The notes under the pieces were generated by a model. That model was not told where the DNA came from. It ran no database searches and was given only the letters and a program-made list of their open reading frames with translations. This document shows, piece after piece, positions 1-5,204 of a DNA stretch of 21,328 nucleotides. Every line of letters begins with the position of its first letter. Within the stretch, counting starts at the first letter, position 1. The DNA is from Clostridiales bacterium UBA4706 (lineage in GTDB: Bacteria > Bacillota > Clostridia > Oscillospirales > Oscillospiraceae). The position numbers and the translations under genes are program-made. The DNA is taken from contig DHKA01000086.1 of assembly GCA_002404605.1 (NCBI GenBank), positions 1 to 21,328 on the forward strand, written 5' to 3'.

Positions 1-49
1 CTGGGCCGCCGTAGCCGTCCTGACCCTCCTGGCCGCCCTGCTGAGCTGA
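1..49 (+). CDS. C-terminal end of an unidentified membrane protein (partial)
   Basis: The second reading frame runs open from the window edge to a TGA at 47-49 and ends WAAVAVLTLLAALLS, a hydrophobic stretch typical of a C-terminal membrane helix. A clear hairpin terminator follows 13 bases later, which supports this being a real gene end. Only about 15 residues are visible, so no family can be named. Confidence 0.5.
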   Translation, partial: WAAVAVLTLLAALLS

Positions 50-61
50 ATATGGGATAGC

Positions 62-103
62 GTGAAAGGCTTCGGGTATCCCCCGGGGCCTTTCACTTTC
101 TTT
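62..103 (+). terminator. Rho-independent terminator of the gene entering from the left edge
   Basis: Arms GTGAAAGGC (62-70) and GCCTTTCAC (88-96) pair perfectly around a GC-rich loop, and T-rich TTTCTTT follows. It lies just after the stop codon of the partial gene at the left edge. Confidence 0.75.
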
Positions 104-116
104 GGTAGCCAATACG

Positions 117-144
117 ATAAAAGGGAGAGCGTGATCGCTCTCCC
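117..144 (-). terminator. Terminator of the lipoprotein gene (possibly bidirectional)
   Basis: GGGAGAGCG (123-131) and CGCTCTCCC (136-144) form a 9-bp stem with a 4-base loop. Read on the minus strand it is followed by TTTTAT, as expected for a terminator some 45 bases after the lipoprotein stop codon. On the plus strand the stem is followed by CTTT, so weak stopping that way is possible. Confidence 0.7.
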
Positions 145-189
145 CTTTCCTATATCTACCACTATATCTATATATCCGGGATACCAGCA

Positions 190-807
190 TCAACTCTCCG
201 GCTGGTTGGAAACGATGAAATAGGGCTGCGGGCTCTGTCCGTCCTGCGTGGGGCGCAGGGTGATACAGCCGCCGGAATAGTATAGCTTCAGCAGGCCATC
301 GTCCGTGCGCTCACCACCGGTCAGCGTCACCGTATTCAGGCCCGTATCCGTGTGGGTGGCGTACCAGGCGTCGGCCTCTTCCCAATAGAGCAGGTTATCC
401 AGCCCCATTTTCCGGGTATCGTCCAGGGAGATGTCAAAATACTGCCGGAGAATGTCATCCATGACCGCCCGGGGCGCCCGGAAAATGCCATAATTCTCTG
501 CCGCAGGTTCCTGCTCCAGCACCCAGTCCCGCTCCCGATCGGTCACATAGCACTGTCCATAGATCAGTCCCGCGTAGCCGATGCCATCGTAGAACAGACG
601 GCGCAGATCCACGGCCTCCGCCGCTTCATAGTAGCTGGTGCAGGCCTGGGCATACCAGCTCCCCGGGGCAAACAGCTCCTGAAGCTCCTGAAGCTCCGCC
701 TCCGTCAGCTTGTTGGACTCCGGCCCCGCATGGGCCGTACAGCCCATCAGCATCACCATACACAGCAGGGCCGCAAGCAGGGGAAATAAATGCTTTTTCA
801 TCTTCAT
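190..807 (-). CDS. Putative lipoprotein of unknown function
   Basis: The 205-residue product starts with a charged MKMKK segment, a hydrophobic stretch and a lipobox LMGC, with the cysteine at about residue 23. This predicts export and lipid anchoring on the outer face of the membrane. The mature part is acidic, rich in Tyr and Trp, and contains no motif I recognise. The ATG at 805-807 is preceded by AAGGAAGG, a good ribosome binding site. A terminator at 117-144 closes the gene, and no convincing promoter was found in front of it. The upstream DNA is AT-richer and full of fragments, so the gene may belong to an accessory patch. The lipoprotein call is fairly secure; the function is unknown. 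Confidence 0.75.
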   Translation of the reverse strand: MKMKKHLFPLLAALLCMVMLMGCTAHAGPESNKLTEAELQELQELFAPGSWYAQACTSYYEAAEAVDLRRLFYDGIGYAGLIYGQCYVTDRERDWVLEQEPAAENYGIFRAPRAVMDDILRQYFDISLDDTRKMGLDNLLYWEEADAWYATHTDTGLNTVTLTGGERTDDGLLKLYYSGGCITLRPTQDGQSPQPYFIVSNQPES

Positions 808-829
808 TTACCTTCCTTTCTAATCGAAA

Positions 830-970
830 TCATACCGGAAAAGGGATACTCTGCAATCTCGTTGCTCCGGGTAAATTTGTCACTCGATGACCACAGGCAC
901 TGCATTGATAGTATAGAATCACCCCGGACTGATTTTTTACTGCAACAGAATTATCCTCAACTTTCTTTTC
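830..970 (-). other. Short open frame with a Cys-X2-Cys knuckle, possible gene fragment
   Basis: An open minus-strand frame of about 46 residues ends at a TGA (830-832), 22 bases before the lipoprotein start. It includes YYQCSACGHRVTNLPG, which resembles half of a zinc ribbon. It has no ATG and no ribosome binding site, so it is more likely the tail of a lost gene than a working one. It could also be chance. Confidence 0.2.
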
Positions 971-1058
971 TCAGTTTCTGTTTTTAATTTTCCGAAGGAG
1001 TGGTCTCAGTGTTGGTTTTAAATTAGTTAATCATAAGCATTCCCTCCAATCTTCTTAT

Positions 1059-1088
1059 AATATATCACACAAAATATAGTGAAGTCAA
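1059..1088 (-). promoter_or_regulatory. Orphan promoter followed by a ribosome binding site and a 3-codon frame
   Basis: On the minus strand TTGACT (1083-1088) and TATATT (1059-1064) are 18 bases apart, and GGAGGGA (1041-1047) follows. The next suitably spaced ATG (1032-1034) reads only M-I-N before TAA. The promoter and ribosome binding site look real, but no gene follows, as if the coding part had been deleted. Confidence 0.4.
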
Positions 1089-1297
1089 CTACAAAATAGT
1101 TCGAAAATTTCAGGAGGGAATTCTGAATTTTCTTTTTTTCCTTAGACACGCTTGTGGGAATCGTGAATATCCCCACAGCAGAGGAAATGGCGGCACACGC
1201 CGCAAAGCAAAAAGCATCGAAAACTGCCTGAACAACAGGCAAAGCGGCAGGAATTTCTCTCTTGCCACCTTACATACGAAGTTTGTCCCTATCTGGG

Positions 1298-1483
1298 TTA
1301 ATATATGTGAGGCATCGGTATAAAGGAAACTTCAGTATCGTCGTATAAAATATTTTTGGGATTTATGACACAAATGGAAGAAATTCTTGCCCACGTCCAA
1401 CCTTCGGGCAAGTCAAACGGAATCTCATCCTCAATGCATTTCACGCTGCCGTCTGCGAACTTCTCATAATGCAAATTATGCAG
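1298..1483 (-). pseudogene. Fragment of a type I restriction-modification specificity subunit (HsdS)
   Basis: A 61-codon minus-strand frame, bounded by stops at 1484-1486 and 1298-1300, contains YEKFADGSVKCIEDEIPFDL followed at once by PEGWTWARISSI and then VSFIPM. The run '(E)IPF-(D/E)-(L/I)-P-EGW-W-R' is the hallmark of the start of a target-recognition domain in HsdS subunits, which select the DNA sequence of type I restriction enzymes. It has no start codon, and the flanking DNA is closed by stops in this frame. A full HsdS is about 400 residues, so roughly 15 percent remains. No hsdM or hsdR is in the window. Confidence 0.7.
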
Positions 1484-1584
1484 TTAGCAAAAGCATAAAA
1501 ATGTTGTGCTTTTTTGAATGTCCCTGATTCCATGTTGCACTTTCGGATCCGCCCTATTCCGAAGACTCTATTTGTCATTATGTA

Positions 1585-1761
1585 CTACTTCCACCCGTTC
1601 CGTTTAGCTAAATCGTTCATCGCAAAGCAAAATCTTTCCCACTGTGTCAATGCTGTCTGCAACGGGTCGCCCTCGCGGATGCGCAGGGTGCGGCGGATCT
1701 CCTTGGGGATGACGACGCGGCCGAGATCGTCGATGCGGCGAACAATTCCGGTTGCTTTCAT
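1585..1761 (-). pseudogene. Truncated AbrB/SpoVT-type transition-state regulator
   Basis: From an ATG at 1759-1761, preceded by AAGGGAG, the first 34 residues match the AbrB/SpoVT swapped-hairpin DNA-binding domain closely: MKATGIVRRIDDLGRVVIPK, then EIRRTLRIREGDPL. In intact relatives GDPL is followed by a last strand (typically E-I-F/Y...) and, in SpoVT, a GAF-like domain of about 130 residues. Here the sequence changes abruptly to QTALTQWERFCFAMNDLAKR and stops at 58 residues. The DNA-binding fold therefore lacks its last strand and the sensor domain is gone. The longer in-frame ATG at 1795-1797 lacks a good ribosome binding site. The gene is probably dead, though a short DNA-binding or interfering peptide cannot be excluded. 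Confidence 0.75.
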
Positions 1762-1891
1762 ATTTATCTTCTCCCTTGCGTTTTTAATGTCCGGCAAACC
1801 TATTGTTTACCAACCGCGGGAGATTATGCGCATTTCGCACCGCCGTGACGAATTCTGGCGACGGAGGCGCGAGTTTTTGCCGCTGCATGTG

Positions 1892-1935
1892 TTGTCATTT
1901 CTTCGCATTTAAGTAATAATAATATTATTTATAAT
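1892..1935 (+). promoter_or_regulatory. Possible promoter for the DUF805 gene
   Basis: TTGTCA (1892-1897) is followed 17 bases later by AATAAT (1915-1920) in a very AT-rich tract, and a perfect TATAAT lies at 1930-1935 without a good -35 at the right distance. One of these -10 boxes probably starts transcription of the gene at 2007. The exact choice is uncertain. Confidence 0.4.
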
Positions 1936-2006
1936 CAAATGTCGGAAAAAGGGAAAAGATCGCCCACGCCCGATCCCGTAAATACAAATCCAAAGGAGAT
2001 AAAACC

Positions 2007-2483
2007 ATGAGCTTTCAAGACGCTATTGCATCCGTATTTCAAAAGTATATCTGCTTTTCCGGCAGGGCGCGGCGGCGCGAGTACTGGTACTTTGTGCTGC
2101 TCAACTGGGTCGTGAGCGCGGTCCTCACCGCATTTATCCGCTATACCGACAGCGATTTCCCGTCGCTTCTTCTATCACTTTGGAATATCGCTGTGTTTTT
2201 GCCTGGTCTCGGCGTCTGCTGGCGGCGGCTGCACGATATTGGGCGCAGCGGCGCGTGGTTCTTCCTGAACTTTGTGCCCCTCATCGGCCAGATCATTCTT
2301 CTCGTCCTGCTCTGCAAAGACAGTCAGCCCGGCTGGAACCAGTACGGCGACAGCCCCAAGTACCCCTCCGGCGGGTACGGCGGCGGAGATGGGCAGGGCG
2401 GCTACAGCCAGGGCTCTTATCAGCAGAACCCTTACGGTCAGAACGGCGACCAGAACAGCGGCAGCTACGACTGGAAGCCTTGA
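2007..2483 (+). CDS. DUF805 family inner-membrane protein with a Gly/Tyr/Gln-rich tail
   Basis: The 158-residue product has the DUF805 layout: an N-terminal FSGRARRREYWYF motif (residues 18-30), membrane helices, the family signature RRLHDIGRSGAWFF, another helix, and the short motif GWNQYGDSPKYP. After residue 120 a low-complexity tail rich in Gly, Tyr, Gln and Ser follows (GGYGGGDGQGGYSQG and similar), probably cytoplasmic and disordered. The ATG is preceded by AAAGGAGAT at ideal spacing. DUF805 proteins are small bacterial membrane proteins of unknown role. The gene stands alone with a terminator at 2559-2596. Confidence 0.9.
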   Translation: MSFQDAIASVFQKYICFSGRARRREYWYFVLLNWVVSAVLTAFIRYTDSDFPSLLLSLWNIAVFLPGLGVCWRRLHDIGRSGAWFFLNFVPLIGQIILLVLLCKDSQPGWNQYGDSPKYPSGGYGGGDGQGGYSQGSYQQNPYGQNGDQNSGSYDWKP

Positions 2484-2558
2484 CAGATACTTCGTTTCCG
2501 TGACAACGGTATAGAAGCAGAACGGGAAATACGGATCATATAAAATTTGAGCTAATGA

Positions 2559-2596
2559 GCAAAAAACCACCGTCCCATAGGAACGGTGGTTTTTTG
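2559..2596 (+). terminator. Bidirectional terminator after the DUF805 gene
   Basis: GCAAAAAACCACCGT and ACGGTGGTTTTTTGC form a stem of about 15 bp with a 9-base loop (2574-2582). It carries A6 on the left and T6 on the right, so it can stop transcription both ways: after the DUF805 gene on the plus strand, and after the tRNA-like remnant on the minus strand. Confidence 0.9.
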
Positions 2597-2597
2597 C

Positions 2598-2620
2598 GGT
2601 GGACGATACAGGACTCGAAC
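2598..2620 (-). repeat. 23-bp direct copy of the tRNA-Val 3' end (remnant tRNA or attachment-site-like repeat)
   Basis: GGTGGACGATACAGGACTCG-AAC (2598-2620) is identical to 2751-2773, which encodes the T-loop side, acceptor 3' strand, discriminator base and first two Cs of the CCA end of tRNA-Val. The rest of a tRNA is missing here: the 5' T-stem strand does not pair and the CCA reads CCG. Like the intact gene, it lies directly in front of a hairpin terminator on the minus strand, so it may be the relic of a second tRNA copy. A duplicated tRNA 3' end is also the usual footprint of tyrosine-recombinase integration. Confidence 0.75.
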
Positions 2621-2718
2621 TTGCGGATGCCTGCCGCTGCGCGGCTGCATCCGCACATATTCCGCTTCGCTCAACGCACCCTTCGGGTGAGGGTCGCAGG
2701 TTTGAACTGGCAAATACG

Positions 2719-2748
2719 AAAAAATGCCGCTCCTTCGGGAGCGGCATT
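2719..2748 (-). terminator. Terminator of the tRNA-Val gene
   Basis: AATGCCGCTCC (2723-2733) and GGAGCGGCATT (2738-2748) form a perfect 11-bp stem with a four-base loop. On the minus strand a run of T residues follows directly. It starts 2 bases past the encoded CCA. Confidence 0.9.
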
Positions 2749-2749
2749 C

Positions 2750-2826
2750 TGGTGGACGATACAGGACTCGAACCTGTGACCCTCCGCACGTCAAGCGGAT
2801 GCTCATACCAGCTGAGCTAATCGTCC
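2750..2826 (-). tRNA. tRNA-Val (anticodon GAC), CCA encoded
   Basis: On the minus strand the gene folds as a full cloverleaf: acceptor GGACGAT/ATCGTCC, D-stem GCTC/GAGC, anticodon stem TCCGC/GCGGA with loop TTGACGT, variable loop GGGTC, T-stem ACAGG/CCTGT with loop TTCGAGT, discriminator A and an encoded CCA. The anticodon GAC reads the valine codons GUC and GUU. It has its own consensus promoter (2848-2876) and terminator (2723-2748), so it is a single-gene unit. Its 3' 23 bases are duplicated at 2598-2620. Confidence 0.95.
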
Positions 2827-2839
2827 AAATTTTTCAAGG

Positions 2840-2872
2840 CAAGGGGCATTATACAAAAGATAATACCCCTTG
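2840..2872. repeat. 13-bp inverted repeat over the tRNA-Val promoter
   Basis: Left arm 2840-2852 and right arm 2860-2872 are complementary at 12 of 13 positions, with a 7-base loop. On the minus-strand RNA the odd pair is an allowed U-G. The repeat covers the -10 box and spacer and touches the -35. It lies 40 bases past the stop of the zinc-ribbon gene, so it may serve as that gene's terminator, though only a weak T-rich tract follows. Alternatively it may be an operator. Confidence 0.6.
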
Positions 2873-2876
2873 TCAA
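2848..2876 (-). promoter_or_regulatory. Fully consensus promoter of tRNA-Val
   Basis: On the minus strand TTGACA (2871-2876) and TATAAT (2848-2853) match the SigA consensus perfectly, with an ideal 17-bp spacer. It lies 22 bases upstream of the tRNA 5' end. This strength is usual for stable RNA genes. The spacer and -10 box also lie inside a long inverted repeat (2840-2872). Confidence 0.95.
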
Positions 2877-2912
2877 CTGTTTTTGCGTTTTTTTCAGAAA
2901 AATCTGCAAAGA

Positions 2913-3692
2913 TCAGTTCGGCTTGTTCGTTGCCTCGGCGTAGATGATGCTGTCCCACTCGAGATTGTCCTGCTCGTAGGTGTCGGGATCGTACAGATTC
3001 TGCGTGAGGTACGCCGCCTGATAGGACGGGACGTAGATCGTCACATAGTCCTGCAGACCGCCGCACTCGGCAATGATGACGGCGTGGACCGTGATGTTCG
3101 GCGACGCACCTACGACGGTCACGATGCCGCGGTCATCTACGGTGAGGATCTTCTCGTTGCTGCTGCGCCACGTCACAGGCAGATCGTCCGAACTCGGGAA
3201 GACGTTCAGATCCAAATCAATGGTAATCTCGCCGGCGTTCGTGAGCGTGAGAGAGTGGTCTTTGACATTGCTGTTCAGGAACGCGATCGCCATCGACTCA
3301 ATGACCGGGGTGGGGCTGGCTTCGGGCGTCGGGTTGGGCGAGGGGCTGGGTGTCGGCAGATCGGCCGCGCTGTAGACGATCTGGCTGCCGGGGTTATTCG
3401 TCACGGACGGACGGTTGCCGGAGTTGGAGCCGGAGTCTTTCCCTCCGCCGACGATGAGCACGACGACGGCAAGGATCACGGCGACGAGAAGAATGCCGCC
3501 GAAGATGAGCTGCCAGCGGATGTCGGCACCGGCGCGGCGGGAAGCGGCGGTGTTCGGCGTGGCGGATGCGGTCGTATACGGTACGCGGTTCGGCTGATTC
3601 TGCCGGGGCGTGCCGCAGTTCGGGCAGCGGTTGCGCAGTCCGGAGTATTTCTGGCCGCAGCGACGGCAGGTGGTTTCCGGAATGAAGCCCAT
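2913..3692 (-). CDS. Zinc-ribbon membrane protein with an extracellular Ig-like (BIG2-type) domain
   Basis: The 259-residue product begins with a short zinc ribbon: Cys9/Cys12 (CRRC) and Cys23/Cys26 (CPNC). A low-complexity linker follows, then one membrane helix (about residues 60-82) and a Ser/Pro/Thr-rich stalk (about 105-130, with PTPSPSPNPTPEASPTP). The rest looks like a bacterial Ig-like fold, with VTWRSSNEKILTVDDRGIVT typical of BIG2 domains. The inferred topology is a cytoplasmic zinc ribbon and an exposed Ig-like domain. The ATG is preceded by AAGGAGG, and a promoter at 3764-3792 drives it alone. The function is unknown; a cell-surface or stress-sensing role is only a guess. Confidence 0.85.
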   Translation of the reverse strand: MGFIPETTCRRCGQKYSGLRNRCPNCGTPRQNQPNRVPYTTASATPNTAASRRAGADIRWQLIFGGILLVAVILAVVVLIVGGGKDSGSNSGNRPSVTNNPGSQIVYSAADLPTPSPSPNPTPEASPTPVIESMAIAFLNSNVKDHSLTLTNAGEITIDLDLNVFPSSDDLPVTWRSSNEKILTVDDRGIVTVVGASPNITVHAVIIAECGGLQDYVTIYVPSYQAAYLTQNLYDPDTYEQDNLEWDSIIYAEATNKPN

Positions 3693-3763
3693 AGGATGAC
3701 CTCCTTCGTATAATAAAAAACTGCATAATTTCGGGATTTATACTATTCCACAGTAGCGTGTGT

Positions 3764-3792
3764 ATTTTACTATACGAATCGGTCTCTGTCAA
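3764..3792 (-). promoter_or_regulatory. Promoter of the zinc-ribbon/Ig-like gene
   Basis: On the minus strand TTGACA (3787-3792) and TAAAAT (3764-3769) are separated by 17 bases. They lie about 70 bases before the ATG and 25 bases past the ypeB stop codon, so this gene has its own start. Confidence 0.8.
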
Positions 3793-3816
3793 GTTTTCCC
3801 GCTGTTCCGGGCGTTT

Positions 3817-5136
3817 TCAGAGCGCGAGCGTGCCGCTCTCGTCCTCGAGAAGGATCAAGATCTTCTCCTGCGCGCCGGTCATCGCGTTCACATAGAGGAG
3901 ATAATACCGCCCGTCCTCCGTTTCGCAGATGAGTTCGCGGCAGTAGATCTCCTCCGCGCCCGATGTCGGGATGACGGCGAGCTTTTCGCTTTTGACCGTC
4001 AAGCCTTCGGCTGCCGATGCGCGGGCGTCCTCCTCCGATACTGCCGGTTCGGGCAGATCCCTCTCGGCGTGGGACGTGAGATATGCCTCGGCGTCAAAGC
4101 GCAGCATCTCGCCGGTATCCATGGCGACGGCGAGCTTTACCATATCCGGATAGCACATCACGCCGTCCTGCTCAGCGCAGTACGTCACGGTGAGCACATG
4201 GTCCTTGAGAATGTGATAGCTCTCCTTCATGCCGCGGTAGCCGTGCGCGGAGAGAAATTCCGCGGCCTTTTCAAGCGCGGCGTCCGCTGTGATGGCCGAG
4301 CGCACCGGCGCGCGCTGCGAGAGGGCGCGCACGACATACCCGCCCCTCCGGCTGACGCTCACGGTATAGTCCCCGCCGGTGAACCGATAGACGGGAATTT
4401 TTCCCTCACTTTCCCCGGCGGCGGAGACGAGATTGCTCCGCATGCCGAGAAAGCCCGCCGCGACGAGCGCGGCGGCGTCCTGCGTCACCTCGCGCGCGTC
4501 CTTTATCATACGCGGCTCGCGCTCGGCTACGGAGGCGGAAAACGGCCCGTCGTATATGAGCGACGGCATTTCCGGGAACTCCTGCTCCATGCCGAGAAAG
4601 CTGTCGCCGAGAGAGGGGAGCGCATCGTCCATCGCGGCGGCGGCGCGGGTGCTCACAAGTCCCCCGGCGACGTCCGAGCGGAGCTGTGCCAGATTGCCGG
4701 AGAGGAGCGCGGCCGTGTCGCCGAGTGCGCGCAGATTTTCGCGCGCTTCCTCGGTCACATCATCGCCGCCGCTGCTCTCGCGCAGGAGCCAGAGCGCATA
4801 GTCGCCGGTCTTGGCGAAAAAGGACGCCGTGTTCTCCAGCTCCATGAGCGGGATGGAGAGCGACGAGAGCGCCGCGCTCGCCGTCTGCGCGCGGGAATAG
4901 ACCTCCGCGCAGAGCGAGGCGGTGATGGCCGGGCTCACGGCGTACTGCGATTTTTCGAGCGCCGCAGAAAGGCCGTCCGCTGCGGCGCACAGCTCGGAAA
5001 AGGCGTATTCCCCGCGGTAGCGTTCCTCCCGTTCGGCGGTCACGGCGCGGCGGTAGAAAATGACGCTCGCCGCGCCGAGCGCGACGGTCGCGGCAGCAAG
5101 GAAGGAGATAATTCGTATGGTCGTTCGTTTCTTCAT
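3817..5136 (-). CDS. ypeB: YpeB-like spore germination protein
   Basis: The 439-residue protein has a basic N-terminus (MKKRTTIR), one membrane anchor (about residues 9-29) and a long, mostly helical Ala/Glu-rich region. Its C-terminal half looks like PepSY-type repeats, with GKIPVYRFTGGDYTVSVSRR, GYVVRAL, EKAAEFLSAHGY and LYVNAMTGAQEKI. Length and order match YpeB of Bacillus subtilis (about 450 residues), which is needed to place and protect the cortex-lytic enzyme SleB in spores. sleB usually lies just upstream of ypeB; here the upstream neighbour is gltX and no sleB is present in the window. The start at 5134-5136 is chosen because everything upstream in this frame is antisense-free shadow of gltX. 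Its ribosome binding site AGAGGTG lies inside a strong hairpin. Confidence 0.88.
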   Translation of the reverse strand: MKKRTTIRIISFLAAATVALGAASVIFYRRAVTAEREERYRGEYAFSELCAAADGLSAALEKSQYAVSPAITASLCAEVYSRAQTASAALSSLSIPLMELENTASFFAKTGDYALWLLRESSGGDDVTEEARENLRALGDTAALLSGNLAQLRSDVAGGLVSTRAAAAMDDALPSLGDSFLGMEQEFPEMPSLIYDGPFSASVAEREPRMIKDAREVTQDAAALVAAGFLGMRSNLVSAAGESEGKIPVYRFTGGDYTVSVSRRGGYVVRALSQRAPVRSAITADAALEKAAEFLSAHGYRGMKESYHILKDHVLTVTYCAEQDGVMCYPDMVKLAVAMDTGEMLRFDAEAYLTSHAERDLPEPAVSEEDARASAAEGLTVKSEKLAVIPTSGAEEIYCRELICETEDGRYYLLYVNAMTGAQEKILILLEDESGTLAL

Positions 5137-5143
5137 AATAATA

Positions 5144-5183
5144 CAGCACCTCTTTTCGCTTAGTATGGCGAAAAGAGGCGCTG
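5144..5183 (-). promoter_or_regulatory. Hairpin that buries the ypeB ribosome binding site
   Basis: Arms 5144-5159 and 5168-5183 form a 16-bp stem on the minus-strand RNA, with one G-U pair and an 8-base loop. The ypeB-side arm contains AAAAGAGGTG, the only plausible ribosome binding site of ypeB. No good U-tract follows on the minus strand (TATTATT comes next), so it is a poor terminator for gltX. A role limiting ypeB translation from gltX read-through RNA is inferred. Confidence 0.6.
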
Positions 5184-5204
5184 TTTTGCCGAATTTCTTC
5201 GACC

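Larger units (their letters stand above)
808..1584. other. Gene-poor, AT-richer remnant region
   Basis: Nearly 0.8 kb separates the lipoprotein gene from the truncated AbrB gene without any intact coding region. It is clearly more AT-rich than the flanking genes. It holds the zinc-ribbon-like scrap, the orphan promoter and the HsdS fragment listed separately. A short plus-strand frame (1142-1231) reading LDTLVGIVNIPTAEEMAAH also looks protein-like but has no start. I see no inverted terminal repeats or transposase. The region looks like the scar of a lost accessory segment. Confidence 0.5.

Noticed and set aside
1027..1242. 71-residue minus-strand open frame
   Set aside because: It lacks a ribosome binding site, is interrupted in composition (hydrophobic start, Lys-rich middle), covers the orphan promoter and shows no family. 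It looks like a chance frame in AT-rich DNA.
2552..2820. Open frames reading DDTGLEP-type peptides around the tRNA
   Set aside because: These arise from translating the tRNA and its duplicated 3' end and are a common mis-annotation.
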